Source of the DNA: Nitrospirales bacterium
Lineage (GTDB): Bacteria; Nitrospirota; Nitrospiria; Nitrospirales; UBA8639
Length of the DNA stretch: 64,000 bases
NCBI GenBank assembly: GCA_029261255.1
Contig: JAJDBQ010000104.1
Coordinates: 54,927-118,926 of the forward strand
Reading direction: 5' to 3'
Part shown: piece by piece, positions 54,003 through 63,139 of the stretch
Numbering within the stretch: the stretch's first letter is position 1
How the letters are laid out: each line of letters opens with the position of its first letter
Notes under the pieces: model-generated
The model's database searches: none
Told to the model about the DNA's origin: nothing
What the model saw: only the letters and a program-made list of their open reading frames with translations
Made by a program: the position numbers and the translations under genes

Positions 54003-56090
54003 TTAGAATCCTTTCAGGTTCTCAATACGATATTTCAACTTATTAGTTCCGAGAATACGTTTAATTGTGCGCGTCATGGTGGCTACATCGTTATCAAAGG
54101 ATCCGTGGGCTAACGGGATTCTATCAACCCCGTCAGATACATGGGTTCCAGAATGCTGTTTAGGTTGTGGACTCTGGGGGTTAGTCTCCCAAAATTTCTG
54201 CCAGTCGGTGACAGATTTCTGTAGTGCTGGATGCCAGCTATCTAAAGCTTTTGGATCCCACGCATCCGCCATTCCCAATAGCGGGGTTCGATGATAATTT
54301 TCCAGGGCGCGACTGACTAAGTAGAGTAAGGATTTTCCATAGGGCCCGACTGAATCTTCCAATTCCCGATCATTGCGTAACATTTCAATCGTGAGATTAG
54401 ATTTTTGAAGAACGTTTCTTACTCCAATAGCGGGTTTGTAGTGATTTAATGCAAAGCGAACGGTGCAGGCTGGGGCTAAAAGAGTACAAGAATTGATTTT
54501 CATCTTGCGGTCCTTAAGAATATCCAAAAAATATCCTAAGAGAATAGAGCCCGCTGAGTGGCCGATGAGATGTATTTCCGTCTTCGGATAGATGGCCTTG
54601 AGATTGGTCAGATAATCAGTGACGATACCTAATGTCGGGTGCTGGAGTTTAGCGGCAGCCCTAGCGTTTTGCTTCATTTCCGCCCACACGGCTTTGACTA
54701 ATAAGTGCTGACAGGCTGCTTCGATGGCGCGGTCTTTCGCTTCTTTGGCCGCATCTTTAACGGAGTGCCAGATATCCTTCCATGAGCCTTGCGGTTCAAT
54801 GCCTCCAACTGCATCGCCTGTAATGTTGCTCAGGCTTTCCAAAAAACCCGTCTTCCAACTAAAAAATATTGGATACACTCCATTGGCCTCGAAATATGGG
54901 GCTAAGATACGAATACGGTTCATCCCGGCTTCTTCTGAATTCAATCCTCCATGGGCATACAACACAATCTTCTTATTCCTGGTGGACTTGTCCAGCCACG
55001 CTCGGGGGTTAGCCAATACGACATCTTGTAAGGATTTTAGTGCCGATTCGCGAACGAGACTTCGATTTAAGACCGTGCCGTTATTACCCAGAACGATGGC
55101 ATGATCGTATGCTGTGTCATGACTCCATGGCTCGATTGCTGGATTGCTACGCGTTCGAGTCTCAGCTTTGTCATTAAATAAACCGAATAACTGTGCTGGT
55201 GCATTGGCTGAGGTTGAGCGTGATTTTGGCATTTGATAGCGACGAGATTTTCCTCCAAACATGGGGGCACCTAAGACGGCGACCCAGGCGTCATTGCCGT
55301 GTTTCACCCAGTCAGGGTACGTCAGAATCGCAAAGCCATATGTGCCCCATTTAGATCCCCATGAATTTTGCACGATAAACCCATTATTGGTGTAACCGAC
55401 AAGGGCAAACGCATGTCCGCCGGTATTTCTGGCGGTCTGAGGCATCACGATATGGGCTAGCATTTCTCCCTTGGGGATTGTCCATTTATTCGATCGAGGA
55501 AACCATCCACTATGCACATCGCCTGAGACGAACAATGCCCCAACTTCGTATAAGGCGGCTTGCATGTCCGTGATGGAGTCTTTGCTTACGCGATAGTATG
55601 CCCCGAGTGGACAAATAGCCGCTTCATCGTCCCATCCAGGTTTAGGTTCGACAAATGCGACGTTCTTTGAGGTATTTCGATATGGCCACGTGGGTTCTAA
55701 GCAGACGCCATGACGATGCCACCCTTTCATGGCTCCTCGGCAACTTGAACCCTCGTAATCTTCACCAGGCCATTCATCGTAATGTCTGGCTAGGTGATAG
55801 AGCATCCGCTCGCTGACTTTTTGGGGGCTGTCTGTGTTCTGTTCGAAAGCTTGTCGCCATCGTAAGTAATTGATGACGGCGGCTAACCCAAATCCGGTGC
55901 ATGCGCCTTCTTCGCCTTGATCCAAAATTAGTTCGGCCTCGGCATAGCTGGGAAAATGTTGTTCAATAAACGATGCATCAGGAAATTGAGGTGGTAATGA
56001 GCGTAAGCGAGGCTGATATTCTCGATCCCGTAAATCAATGCGGTCGGGTCGTGCGTCAAAAACTTTTCCTTTGAGTGTGACGTCAGGCAT
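54003..56090 (-). CDS. Papain-family (C1) peptidase fused to an alpha/beta-hydrolase-like domain
   Basis: 695 residues without signal peptide. The N-terminal papain-like domain (about 40-275) has Gln58 and Cys64 in DQGEEGACTGFGLAA, His226 in GGHAFALVGY and Asn242 in VQNSWGSKWG, so the catalytic set is complete; no propeptide is seen. The C-terminal part (about 320-640) is alpha/beta-hydrolase-like, with IVLYAHGGLNS (oxyanion region) and the nucleophile elbow LIGHSAGS (Ser512). The pairing of a cysteine peptidase with a serine hydrolase is unusual. It lies about 250 bases from the convergent S16 protease gene. Confidence 0.82.
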   Translation of the reverse strand: MPDVTLKGKVFDARPDRIDLRDREYQPRLRSLPPQFPDASFIEQHFPSYAEAELILDQGEEGACTGFGLAAVINYLRWRQAFEQNTDSPQKVSERMLYHLARHYDEWPGEDYEGSSCRGAMKGWHRHGVCLEPTWPYRNTSKNVAFVEPKPGWDDEAAICPLGAYYRVSKDSITDMQAALYEVGALFVSGDVHSGWFPRSNKWTIPKGEMLAHIVMPQTARNTGGHAFALVGYTNNGFIVQNSWGSKWGTYGFAILTYPDWVKHGNDAWVAVLGAPMFGGKSRRYQMPKSRSTSANAPAQLFGLFNDKAETRTRSNPAIEPWSHDTAYDHAIVLGNNGTVLNRSLVRESALKSLQDVVLANPRAWLDKSTRNKKIVLYAHGGLNSEEAGMNRIRILAPYFEANGVYPIFFSWKTGFLESLSNITGDAVGGIEPQGSWKDIWHSVKDAAKEAKDRAIEAACQHLLVKAVWAEMKQNARAAAKLQHPTLGIVTDYLTNLKAIYPKTEIHLIGHSAGSILLGYFLDILKDRKMKINSCTLLAPACTVRFALNHYKPAIGVRNVLQKSNLTIEMLRNDRELEDSVGPYGKSLLYLVSRALENYHRTPLLGMADAWDPKALDSWHPALQKSVTDWQKFWETNPQSPQPKQHSGTHVSDGVDRIPLAHGSFDNDVATMTRTIKRILGTNKLKYRIENLKGF

Positions 56091-56280
56091 GAATCATCCT
56101 CCTGATGAATGAAAAAAATTCAAAAAACGTGCAATGGGTGAAGAGTGAAACTTCAGTACCCCAAAGATTTGGTATTCTAAAACAGTTGTAGAAATGAATC
56201 AAAAGGAAATCAGGAGAGAGGGGAGTGGAGATACGGGAGTATCGTCAGCTCCGGGCCGTCTCGAGGAGAAGAAAAAAGAG

Positions 56281-56616
56281 TTAGTCGTCTGCTTGGTGGG
56301 AAAGATCATGAATTTGTTGTTCAAGTGCTTCAATGCGCTCAAGGAGTTCCAAGGCCACACTGACGCCTTGCCAATTTATCTCAAGTTCGTGGTGCAATCG
56401 AAGCCCACGTTGCAAGCGGTCAAACGCATCGAGTGAAAAAAGAATTGAGCCTTCTATATCTGGTTCAGGTAATTGCACGATTTCCCAACGTAGGCAGACT
56501 TCTAACATCTCATCGTCAATGCCTAAGCGAGCACACATTTCCTCTCGACGCATCAAGCTGTGAGTGAGGATTTCGGCGGTGACCTGTTCCACTGTGGGTT
56601 GGGCTTCGTCATCCAT
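56281..56616 (-). CDS. cbpM: CbpM-like chaperone modulator
   Basis: 111 residues that resemble CbpM, the MerR-like partner that binds the J-domain of CbpA and blocks its activity. An N-terminal segment with EEMCARLGIDDEMLEVCLRW is followed by a C-terminal helical coiled coil (LELLERIEALEQQIHDL). It overlaps the end of the upstream cbpA gene by eight bases, the classical cbpA-cbpM arrangement. Confidence 0.82.
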   Translation of the reverse strand: MDDEAQPTVEQVTAEILTHSLMRREEMCARLGIDDEMLEVCLRWEIVQLPEPDIEGSILFSLDAFDRLQRGLRLHHELEINWQGVSVALELLERIEALEQQIHDLSHQADD

Positions 56617-57562
56617 AGGTTCCCTCTTGAAGCAAGGACGAACGTGGGTCAGGGTGTTCGAAGGAGGCTAACTGTTCATACAGTTCGTGTTCTTCGGGAG
56701 ACGAGTCTTTGGGTATGATTATATTCAACACGACAAATTGATCACCATGTCCGCCGTTTCGTTTGGGAAGTCCTTTCCCCTTGAGGCGCATGCGTTGTTG
56801 CGACTGACTGCCAGGAGGAATTTTAAGACGCACGGCGCCAGATAATGTTGGGACTTCGACGTCGGTCCCTAATGCCGCTTCCCAGGGCCACAAGGGGAGC
56901 GTGACGATGATATCGGCGTCTTTTCGTTGATAGACCGGATGTGGAGCAACGCGGACATGAAAAAATAAATCTCCTGCTGGGCCTCCTCCGCGCCCTTGTT
57001 CACCTTTCCCTTTCACGCGCAAGCGTTCGCCAGTACGGACTCCCCCGGGAATGCGGACTTCAATGCGTCGGGAATTTCCAGTGGCATCGGGTAGGTTCAA
57101 GCTCCGGCTGGTTCCGGTGAAAGCCTCTCGGAGAGAAACGGGTAGTTCCGTTTCTAAGTCAGCACCGGCCATGGCGAAACCTCTGAACGATCCACCTTGG
57201 CCTCCTCCACGAAACATCTGTTCAAAGCTGTCATTGAAATCTCCACTATCTGGTCCGAAGGGTGAGTGTGGATGTCTCCCTTGGCCTCTTCCCGCTTGTT
57301 GCCGTGCCTGTTCGTAGGCCTCGGCGTCCTTCCAATTCGGGCCGTATTGATCGTATTTTTTACGGTTTCCCTCGTCGCCTAAGACCTCATAGGCATCGTT
57401 GAGCTCTTGGAATTTCTTTTCCATCGCGGCCTTTTTTTCACCAGGATGGAGGTCGGGATGATACTTACGCGCCAGTCGACGGTACGCTTTCTTCAGGTCT
57501 TTTTGATCAACCGTTTTTGGAACACCTAATATACTGTAAAAATTGTCAGTCGTTTTCGCCAT
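56609..57562 (-). CDS. cbpA: CbpA-type DnaJ co-chaperone
   Basis: 317 residues. The N-terminal J-domain (about 6-70) has the HPD motif in RKYHPDLHPGEKK. A Gly-rich linker (about 95-125) leads to two C-terminal substrate-binding beta domains (VSLREAFTGTSRSLNLP, IPPGSQSQQRMRLKGKGLP). There is no zinc-finger domain, so it is CbpA-like and not full DnaJ. It stimulates DnaK ATPase. The co-transcribed cbpM gene supports the assignment. Confidence 0.9.
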   Translation of the reverse strand: MAKTTDNFYSILGVPKTVDQKDLKKAYRRLARKYHPDLHPGEKKAAMEKKFQELNDAYEVLGDEGNRKKYDQYGPNWKDAEAYEQARQQAGRGQGRHPHSPFGPDSGDFNDSFEQMFRGGGQGGSFRGFAMAGADLETELPVSLREAFTGTSRSLNLPDATGNSRRIEVRIPGGVRTGERLRVKGKGEQGRGGGPAGDLFFHVRVAPHPVYQRKDADIIVTLPLWPWEAALGTDVEVPTLSGAVRLKIPPGSQSQQRMRLKGKGLPKRNGGHGDQFVVLNIIIPKDSSPEEHELYEQLASFEHPDPRSSLLQEGTYG

Positions 57563-57826
57563 GTTTCATCCTGTGGGTTTACGTAGTCGTCTTATCTCTT
57601 AGTATAAACCAAATAGCCTTTCACCGTGTAGTCTCTTCTTTGCTAATAAATCGATATCATTCTTATGCTCAAACGACGATGGTCTTTATCGTCATCCGAG
57701 GGGGAGGTGAATCAGTGCAGATGTGTTTTCTCAAGTCGCATTTGCCTATTGTATGCTTGTTGGGTAGCTTGAGATGACGCCATTATGGTGCTCATACGTG
57801 CGTGATGACAAAATTGAGGAGATTGG

Positions 57827-58591
57827 GTGGGGAAAGCGCATCGACGACTCTGGAATCTTGGGCAGCGTTCAAGAAGGGGCACTCGTCGCATCAAGCGCCG
57901 CCACTGGTTCCAAAAAATTCCATGGAAACTCCTCTTGGGAATTGTTGGTGTGTTTCTGCTGTTCGAAATACTGACCCTTCCCATTACCTCTATTCTTAGT
58001 CTTGAGACAAAAAACCCTAAAGAAACAGCGCTGATGCAGCAGCGCATGGAAGAGGCTCGAGCGAAGGGTAAGACGTTGAAGATAGATCATCGTTGGGTTT
58101 CTCTGTCCAACATTCCCAAGCATGTTCGCAAGGCCGTGTTGATTGCAGAAGACGCGAGATTCTACAACCATGCTGGAATCGATTGGCATGAAGTACGAAC
58201 ATCGTTCAAGACGAATTGGGAAAAAGGAAGAATCGTGAGAGGCGGCTCAACCATCACCCAACAGTTAGCAAAAAATCTCTATCTCTCGACATCACGCGAT
58301 CCCATTCGTAAATTCAAAGAACTACTTATTGCGTGGATATTGGAAACCACGCTAAGCAAAAATCGTATTCTAGAGCTGTACCTCAATATTATCGAATGGG
58401 GACGAGGAATATTCGGCATCGAAGCCGCCGCCCAGCGCTACTTCCATAAATCTGCAGGACAACTGACAAAAGAGCAAGCCGCGCGTCTAGCCGCCGTCAT
58501 CCCCAGCCCCCTCCGATACAAGCCAACCAAACTCACACCTTTCTTAGAAAAGAAAAAAGAAGTCATCCTCCAGCGCATGTCCACCCGCTAA
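57827..58591 (+). CDS. mtgA: Monofunctional peptidoglycan glycosyltransferase (MtgA-like)
   Basis: 254 residues: an N-terminal membrane helix (about 33-52) followed by a GT51 transglycosylase domain with AVLIAEDARFYNHAGIDW (catalytic Glu) and GGSTITQQLAKNLYLS. KELLIAWILETTLSKNRILELYLN follows. No transpeptidase domain follows, so it only polymerises glycan strands in the periplasm. GTG start with GAGGAG about eight bases before. Confidence 0.88.
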   Translation: MGKAHRRLWNLGQRSRRGTRRIKRRHWFQKIPWKLLLGIVGVFLLFEILTLPITSILSLETKNPKETALMQQRMEEARAKGKTLKIDHRWVSLSNIPKHVRKAVLIAEDARFYNHAGIDWHEVRTSFKTNWEKGRIVRGGSTITQQLAKNLYLSTSRDPIRKFKELLIAWILETTLSKNRILELYLNIIEWGRGIFGIEAAAQRYFHKSAGQLTKEQAARLAAVIPSPLRYKPTKLTPFLEKKKEVILQRMSTR

Positions 58592-58833
58592 GCTAACTAG
58601 TTTTCCTCTTTCACTACGGGGATTGGGGGGATTAGAAATTCCTCTAAAAAAGATTATGAGCATCCCTGTTCTCTTTTAGCTATCCTGCAACTTGACAAAT
58701 CCACGTAATTGGCGAAGAATTTGTTTGTGCTCTTCCTTAATGGACGCATGACTTGCAAAAGCGTCTCTGTCCTCGTGTGGAAAATTGTGGATGAATTGAG
58801 CATCGGAAGTCTGATGATTATGGAGATTGAAAA

Positions 58834-59139
58834 ATGAATTCGACAATTGTGATGCCGAAGGATGCCATAGCTGCATTCTGCCGTGAACATGGTATCAATC
58901 GGCTGGCCGTTTTCGGTTCGGCCCTCCGTGCCGATTTTCGTCCCGATAGTGACATTGACTTGTTGGTCGAGTTTGAGCCAGATCGTGTGCCAGGGCTTTT
59001 TGGGATCGCTCGTATGGAGCGGGAGCTTTCGACCTTGTTGGAGGGAAGGAAGGTCGACCTTCGCACACAACAGGACCTGAGCCGGTATTTCCGTCAGCAA
59101 GTTTTGGAACAGGCAGAGGTCCAATATGCGGGAGGATGA
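58834..59139 (+). CDS. mntA: MntA-type nucleotidyltransferase (MNT antitoxin-like)
   Basis: 101-residue minimal nucleotidyltransferase with the GSx10DxD motif, [20 protein letters not shown] (about residues 29-48), and a third acidic residue in KVDLR. In MntA-HepT toxin-antitoxin systems this protein adds AMP to the HEPN ribonuclease HepT. The next gene starts 14 bases before this stop and is the matching HepT, but only its first 17 codons remain. The antitoxin is therefore orphaned. Confidence 0.85.
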   Translation: MNSTIVMPKDAIAAFCREHGINRLAVFGSALRADFRPDSDIDLLVEFEPDRVPGLFGIARMERELSTLLEGRKVDLRTQQDLSRYFRQQVLEQAEVQYAGG

Positions 59140-59179
59140 CCGTATCTGGTTCCGACATATGTTGGATGACGCACGTTAG
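59126..59179 (+). pseudogene. HepT (HEPN toxin) fragment, truncated after 17 codons
   Basis: [17 protein letters not shown] is the typical N-terminus of HepT (usually about 110-140 residues), starting inside the end of mntA as in intact operons. It ends at a TAG created at position 59177, exactly where the integron cassette begins (59176). No continuation of the HEPN domain is seen downstream of the cassette. The cut therefore probably came with cassette insertion or an associated deletion. Confidence 0.72.
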
Positions 59180-59991
59180 AGCCCAGAAACACTATGAACT
59201 TCGATGACATCAGAGAGGAATTCGAAAGTCGAGGTATCGATGCAGAGGACTATAAATCTTCTTACAACGATTTACTGGCGAGGACCGAAAATAGGATAAG
59301 AGTTAGACCGCGTGATCACTGGGGTGACCTACGAGCAATCCGCGAATATGCTCTGGTTCTTCGGCAAGTCCTTCTGCACAGGGAAATCAAGCTGTTTGAA
59401 GGCTCTGTCAACGCACTAATTAATGATAATGGTTACTCGATGGTGCTTTCGATACGCGGACATTTTGAAACAACAGCAGCAATCGGATACTTGCACAATC
59501 GTTTGACCTCACTGGGGCAGGGGCATTTGTCTCCAGAAGTGGTTGATCAAGACATTGTAACTCAGTTATTAGGCTCCAGAGACGAAATGATCTTAGGGTC
59601 AGCTGGCAAAAAATTCGATGTAGCTGAAGCCAAACAGGTTCTAACCATGCTCGAATATGCAGACAAATCAGTCAGTAAGCACATACTAGGGGGAGTCGCG
59701 AAAGAACACACTATATTGATGGACATTTATAAATGGCTCTGCGAGTTTTCTCATCCTAATTTTCACTCAAATACCTTGGCTTTTACTCTAGACAAGGAAA
59801 AACAAGATTTCCATTTTTCCTATGGCTCCAAACTCTCTGGCAAAGAAGCGGGGCTCATTGAAAACATCTTAATTAGCAGCCCGATATTTCAGGAACTGTA
59901 TGATCGTATTGAAGTGTTGCTGCCCGATGGGTGCGGCTCTAACAAGTCATTTAAGCCGACGCCAAAAAACAAGGAGGCTTGATTTAAGACG
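59176..59991 (+). mobile_element. Integron gene cassette inserted at a secondary site
   Basis: The left boundary has the core site GTTAGAGCC (59175-59183) and the right boundary GTTAGGC (59991-59997), both cut after G. The attC site at the right end begins GGCTCTAAC, the exact complement of the cassette's own left end GTTAGAGCC. This match is expected only for a genuine cassette, because the two ends are adjacent in the circular form. No integrase gene or second attC site is visible, so it looks like a single cassette placed outside an array. Confidence 0.8.
59194..59982 (+). CDS. Cassette-encoded hypothetical protein
   Basis: 262 residues, not recognised as a known enzyme. It is soluble and helix-rich, with a conserved-looking region RTENRIRVRPRDHWGDLRAI and MDIYKWLCEFSHPNFHSNTL, the latter resembling the HEPN/DUF5677-type region of proteins sensing or cutting RNA; this is weak. 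The last residues (SNKSFKPTPKNKEA) are the translation of the attC site itself, as often seen in cassette proteins. The start lies 18 bases from the cassette edge with no ribosome site, typical of cassette genes. Confidence 0.7.
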   Translation: MNFDDIREEFESRGIDAEDYKSSYNDLLARTENRIRVRPRDHWGDLRAIREYALVLRQVLLHREIKLFEGSVNALINDNGYSMVLSIRGHFETTAAIGYLHNRLTSLGQGHLSPEVVDQDIVTQLLGSRDEMILGSAGKKFDVAEAKQVLTMLEYADKSVSKHILGGVAKEHTILMDIYKWLCEFSHPNFHSNTLAFTLDKEKQDFHFSYGSKLSGKEAGLIENILISSPIFQELYDRIEVLLPDGCGSNKSFKPTPKNKEA

Positions 59992-59997
59992 TTAGGC
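59934..59997 (+). repeat. attC recombination site of the cassette
   Basis: The site runs from GGCTCTAACAAGTC to GGCTTGATTTAAGACGTTAG. The outer parts AACAAGTC.ATTTAAGCC and GGCTTGATTTAAGACGTT are imperfect complements, as needed for the folded hairpin that integrase recognises, with the usual extra-helical bases. The terminal core GTTAGGC is at 59991-59997. Confidence 0.8.
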
Positions 59998-60725
59998 ATG
60001 GTCCTGGTTTCAGTCTTGCCATGCGACAGAGGAAGAATACGCTTGGGGGTAGTTGAGGGAAGCCGAAAGTGGATTGTTTGATTTAAGGCATAACCTCAGA
60101 TAGACCTTATAGATTTCTTTGTTCCAAATCTTTCGAACCGACGCCTGCTGTTCGGTCTTATTGGCGGACGCTCTTCAAGCATTGGCGGGCCTTGTTTGAG
60201 CCTGGCGAGTTGGCGCGCCCTCCCTTTCTCGCGTACGCTTAATCTAAAAAGGCCGAACTGGGCGTCAATGGTTTTGGGTCCTTTTGCCGAAACAAAAGGA
60301 CCTCGGCTGCCGGGCCGAAACCCGGCTCACGCAAATACTAAATGACCAAATTATTCGTTTTTGTGAGGGTTCAGGTTTTGCAATATGACAGCGGTTAGTC
60401 ACGCTTGGGAGTTGTTAAGTAAAGGCGAAAGCGGAATGCGTGATCGCAACACCTGATCCCAAGAACTCCTGAATTCCGGCTCCATGCCTGAACCGACACT
60501 CCGCCTTTGTCCCATTCCCCCTCGCACACGCCACACTAGCGTGTCATACTGGGTCTGATCCCTGGCGTAAGCCCGCTCAGACTCAACTCGCAGAAGGAAA
60601 ATCCGCCGAGCAGATGGTCGTGGATGTAGATTAATCCCGTAACGAGGCCTTTGATATTTTCCGATTTAGGGAAAAAGAATTTTTAAAATTCCTATTCCCG
60701 TTAATAAGAAAAAACAGACATTCGC
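59998..60725. other. Intergenic region between cassette and truA
   Basis: About 730 bases without a convincing gene. It contains a tandem pair of hairpins (60277-60326, listed separately) and nothing recognisable of the lost HepT. The sequence before truA is AT-rich and probably carries its promoter. Confidence 0.45.
60277..60326. repeat. Tandem hairpins with identical CCGAAA loops
   Basis: First stem: GGTCCTTTTG and CAAAAGGACC (60277-60302). Second stem: GCCGGG and CCCGGC (60309-60326). Both perfect stems enclose the same six-base loop CCGAAA. The arrangement resembles a dispersed repeat seen in several Proteobacteria, which is from memory and not verified. No T-run follows the hairpins. 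Confidence 0.65.
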
Positions 60726-61517
60726 ATGTACTACTTTCGCGTGACACTCGCCTATAAAGGCACTCACTACTCTGGTTGGCAGGCACAGTCTCTCGATACC
60801 TTTCGTGAGGAAAAACCAACTGTTGAAGGCACGATTTTAAATGCCCTGAAAAAAATTGTGAAGTATCAACCCTGTACCATTTCTGCCGCGAGTCGTACAG
60901 ATCGCGGTGTTCATGCGCAGGGGCAACAGGCGAGAATTACATTGCCGATATCAATCAGTCCCGAGCACCTGTTACTGGGACTTAACTCCTTATTGCCAGG
61001 CGATATTCGAGTGCTCAAATGTACGGCATCGACAAAGGAATATCAGCCGAATAGAAATAGTATGAGCAAGGAGTATCACTATTATTTTGTTGCATCACCA
61101 GTCGATAATGTCGCGACTTCTGATATTGCATCGTATTTGCCTTCCAAGAGTCACGAACCCGACAATCTGGAGTTACTACGGGCAGCCTGCCAGCTATTTG
61201 TTGGCCAGCATGATTTTTACAGCTTTAGTCGCCGTGATAAATCTGTGGTGACGAGCGTCAGAGAGGTTTTGTATTGCGATATTCATCAGGCTAATTTTAT
61301 GCCGATGGTCGATGGTATGTATTATCTGAAAATTGTTGGCGATGGTTTTCTCAAATACATGGTCCGTTATTTAATGGGTGCTTTGCTGGGTTTGGCCAGA
61401 GGGCGCATCACACTCGATGACATTTCACTTCATTTGCAACAACATCATGAACACAAATTAAGCCCTAGAGCGTATGCCAAAGGTTTGCATTTAATTCATA
61501 TTGAAGGGTCAGAGTAA
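60726..61517 (+). CDS. truA: tRNA pseudouridine synthase A
   Basis: 263 residues, normal length for TruA, which makes pseudouridine at positions 38-40 of tRNA anticodon arms. The catalytic Asp59 is in SRTDRGVHAQGQ. Further family blocks are LAYKGTHYSGWQ, FSRRDKSVVTSVREV and FLKYMVRYLMGALL. It lies alone between an integron cassette and a reversed gene. Its sequence has a flavour of gamma-proteobacterial TruA, which might mean transfer, but this is only an impression. Confidence 0.92.
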   Translation: MYYFRVTLAYKGTHYSGWQAQSLDTFREEKPTVEGTILNALKKIVKYQPCTISAASRTDRGVHAQGQQARITLPISISPEHLLLGLNSLLPGDIRVLKCTASTKEYQPNRNSMSKEYHYYFVASPVDNVATSDIASYLPSKSHEPDNLELLRAACQLFVGQHDFYSFSRRDKSVVTSVREVLYCDIHQANFMPMVDGMYYLKIVGDGFLKYMVRYLMGALLGLARGRITLDDISLHLQQHHEHKLSPRAYAKGLHLIHIEGSE

Positions 61518-61764
61518 ATGCTTGGTAAGGTCACTTCCCGGTTTTTCTTCTCTGAGACTGCAGAACATGGGTGAACTTACAATGTGTCTTATTCTTTTTG
61601 ATTCTGGAAAAGGCGTTTTCCTTTTGTCAGCCGGCGTCACGAATCGGTAGGAACGTGCCGCATTCGAAGGGTTGTCGAGCGCTGCGACTGTCCGGGCTCT
61701 CTGCCGCCGATCGGCTGCGATAGAGTTTTTTGCCAGTAGAGCCAGGTTGATGGAAAACACGTCA

Positions 61765-62970
61765 TCAGGATTCGAGACTGTCCAGATAGCCGACCAGGAT
61801 TTTCCTTAGGTCCTCCACGATGTCTTTTGAATGGCTGAGGGCCGCGCGAGCATCCGTCCGCTCTTTCTCAAGTCTTCTTTCCAGAACATGTCCGGTCAGG
61901 TTGGCTGGAAAGCACGTCTTGCTGGGATTTTGCTGAGAAAAAATCTTGGTCTTAGACTCATTTGGCGTTCTCAATCCGAGGCAGAGGTGATCCACAGCCA
62001 TCTGTATCGCGAAGAATTTCACCTGAGCGGTGTCCGATTCGGAGTCTAGACAAAGAAGATCCAGGAACATCTTCGCTAAATTGAGATGGCCGGTTCCCAT
62101 CTCCACGCCAAGCTGAACTCGAATTCCGTCCGTGCCCACGATCCGGACATCTTTGCAGTGGACGCCTTGAATGTGTTTGCTCATGACCATCAGATCGTCC
62201 AGTGGCTCGCGACCGGCCGAGACTGGATTGCCAAAATCGAAAAGGATCCCGATCCGTTCCGAGCCCACTCGTTCGACGACATCGACCATTTCATGCCCCG
62301 TGAGCAACTCGTGTTGTTCGAGTAGCACCATCTGATCCCACTTTTCCGCCATTTCCGCCATGTAGGAAAGATCTCTGACGGCCTGATTGCAAATTTCCTT
62401 GAGGGTCCCTCCCATTCGAATGTAGCACCGAATGACATTCGTCCCCATGGCGCGCGCGACACGGATGACATCTTCAACATCACTTTTCTGGGTGGCGCTG
62501 ATGTCGAGCTGCAGTTCGAGCTTTCGTTTCCCTTTTTGTTCGGCGAGCCGTTTGAGATCCTCGTCTGACTCGCCCGAGAGGCAGACTCGCGGCCCATCCT
62601 TGGCAATATGTAGCTGAGCTCCATCGAAGCCCCAAGCGCGGGCGAGATCTATGAATTCGGCTACGGTCAGCTTTCCACGATCAAAGTTCAGCTCTAAGCT
62701 GTAACGGTTCAGACTCCACCGTATCTTCTCGATGCGAGAGAGCAGCCTCCTGGCTAAAGTCGGGTCCAATGAAGGAATCGGGAAACCGGGAGTTCCATAA
62801 CCCTGGCCGCCAGCAAAATTAAGAAGCGCTTTCTGATGATCCATGTTCGCGATTTCATTCATCGGAAGCCTCGGAAATGAGAGGGTGTAAGGGGGCAAGT
62901 CTTGATTGAATAGATTTAGATCCAGTTGACTCGAAAGCGAAGGAGGGGGGAAGCTTTTTTCCTCTCCCAT
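61765..62970 (-). CDS. Sugar phosphate isomerase/epimerase-like TIM-barrel protein
   Basis: 401 residues of the xylose-isomerase-like AP endonuclease 2 superfamily. Visible barrel strands carry likely metal or acid residues: GFDGAQLHIAK, VLLEQHELLTGHEMVDVVER (Glu), IGILFDFGNPVSAGREP (Asp), HIQGVHCKDVRIVG (His, Asp) and FLDLLCLDS. The substrate is unknown. An N-terminal extension of about 80 residues precedes the first strand. Standing between truA and a DEAD-box helicase gene, it has no obvious pathway partner. Confidence 0.72.
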   Translation of the reverse strand: MGEEKSFPPPSLSSQLDLNLFNQDLPPYTLSFPRLPMNEIANMDHQKALLNFAGGQGYGTPGFPIPSLDPTLARRLLSRIEKIRWSLNRYSLELNFDRGKLTVAEFIDLARAWGFDGAQLHIAKDGPRVCLSGESDEDLKRLAEQKGKRKLELQLDISATQKSDVEDVIRVARAMGTNVIRCYIRMGGTLKEICNQAVRDLSYMAEMAEKWDQMVLLEQHELLTGHEMVDVVERVGSERIGILFDFGNPVSAGREPLDDLMVMSKHIQGVHCKDVRIVGTDGIRVQLGVEMGTGHLNLAKMFLDLLCLDSESDTAQVKFFAIQMAVDHLCLGLRTPNESKTKIFSQQNPSKTCFPANLTGHVLERRLEKERTDARAALSHSKDIVEDLRKILVGYLDSLES

Positions 62971-63139
62971 GCCACCACGGTGTGCAAGGCTGAGTCTGAT
63001 TCATGATCATGGTCCTCTCAGACCGAACTCGAAAGGTGAATTTCCGTATGTCAGACGACAGGGTCGGCAGATTGCCCCTGCGTCGGGGCTTAGCACTTTG
63101 CGTTCAAGGCAAAAAGGTCTTTTCCCATTCCTCTTCCCC

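Noticed and set aside
56194..56436. An 80-codon open frame on the + strand
   Set aside because: It largely overlaps cbpM in the antisense direction and lacks a ribosome site.
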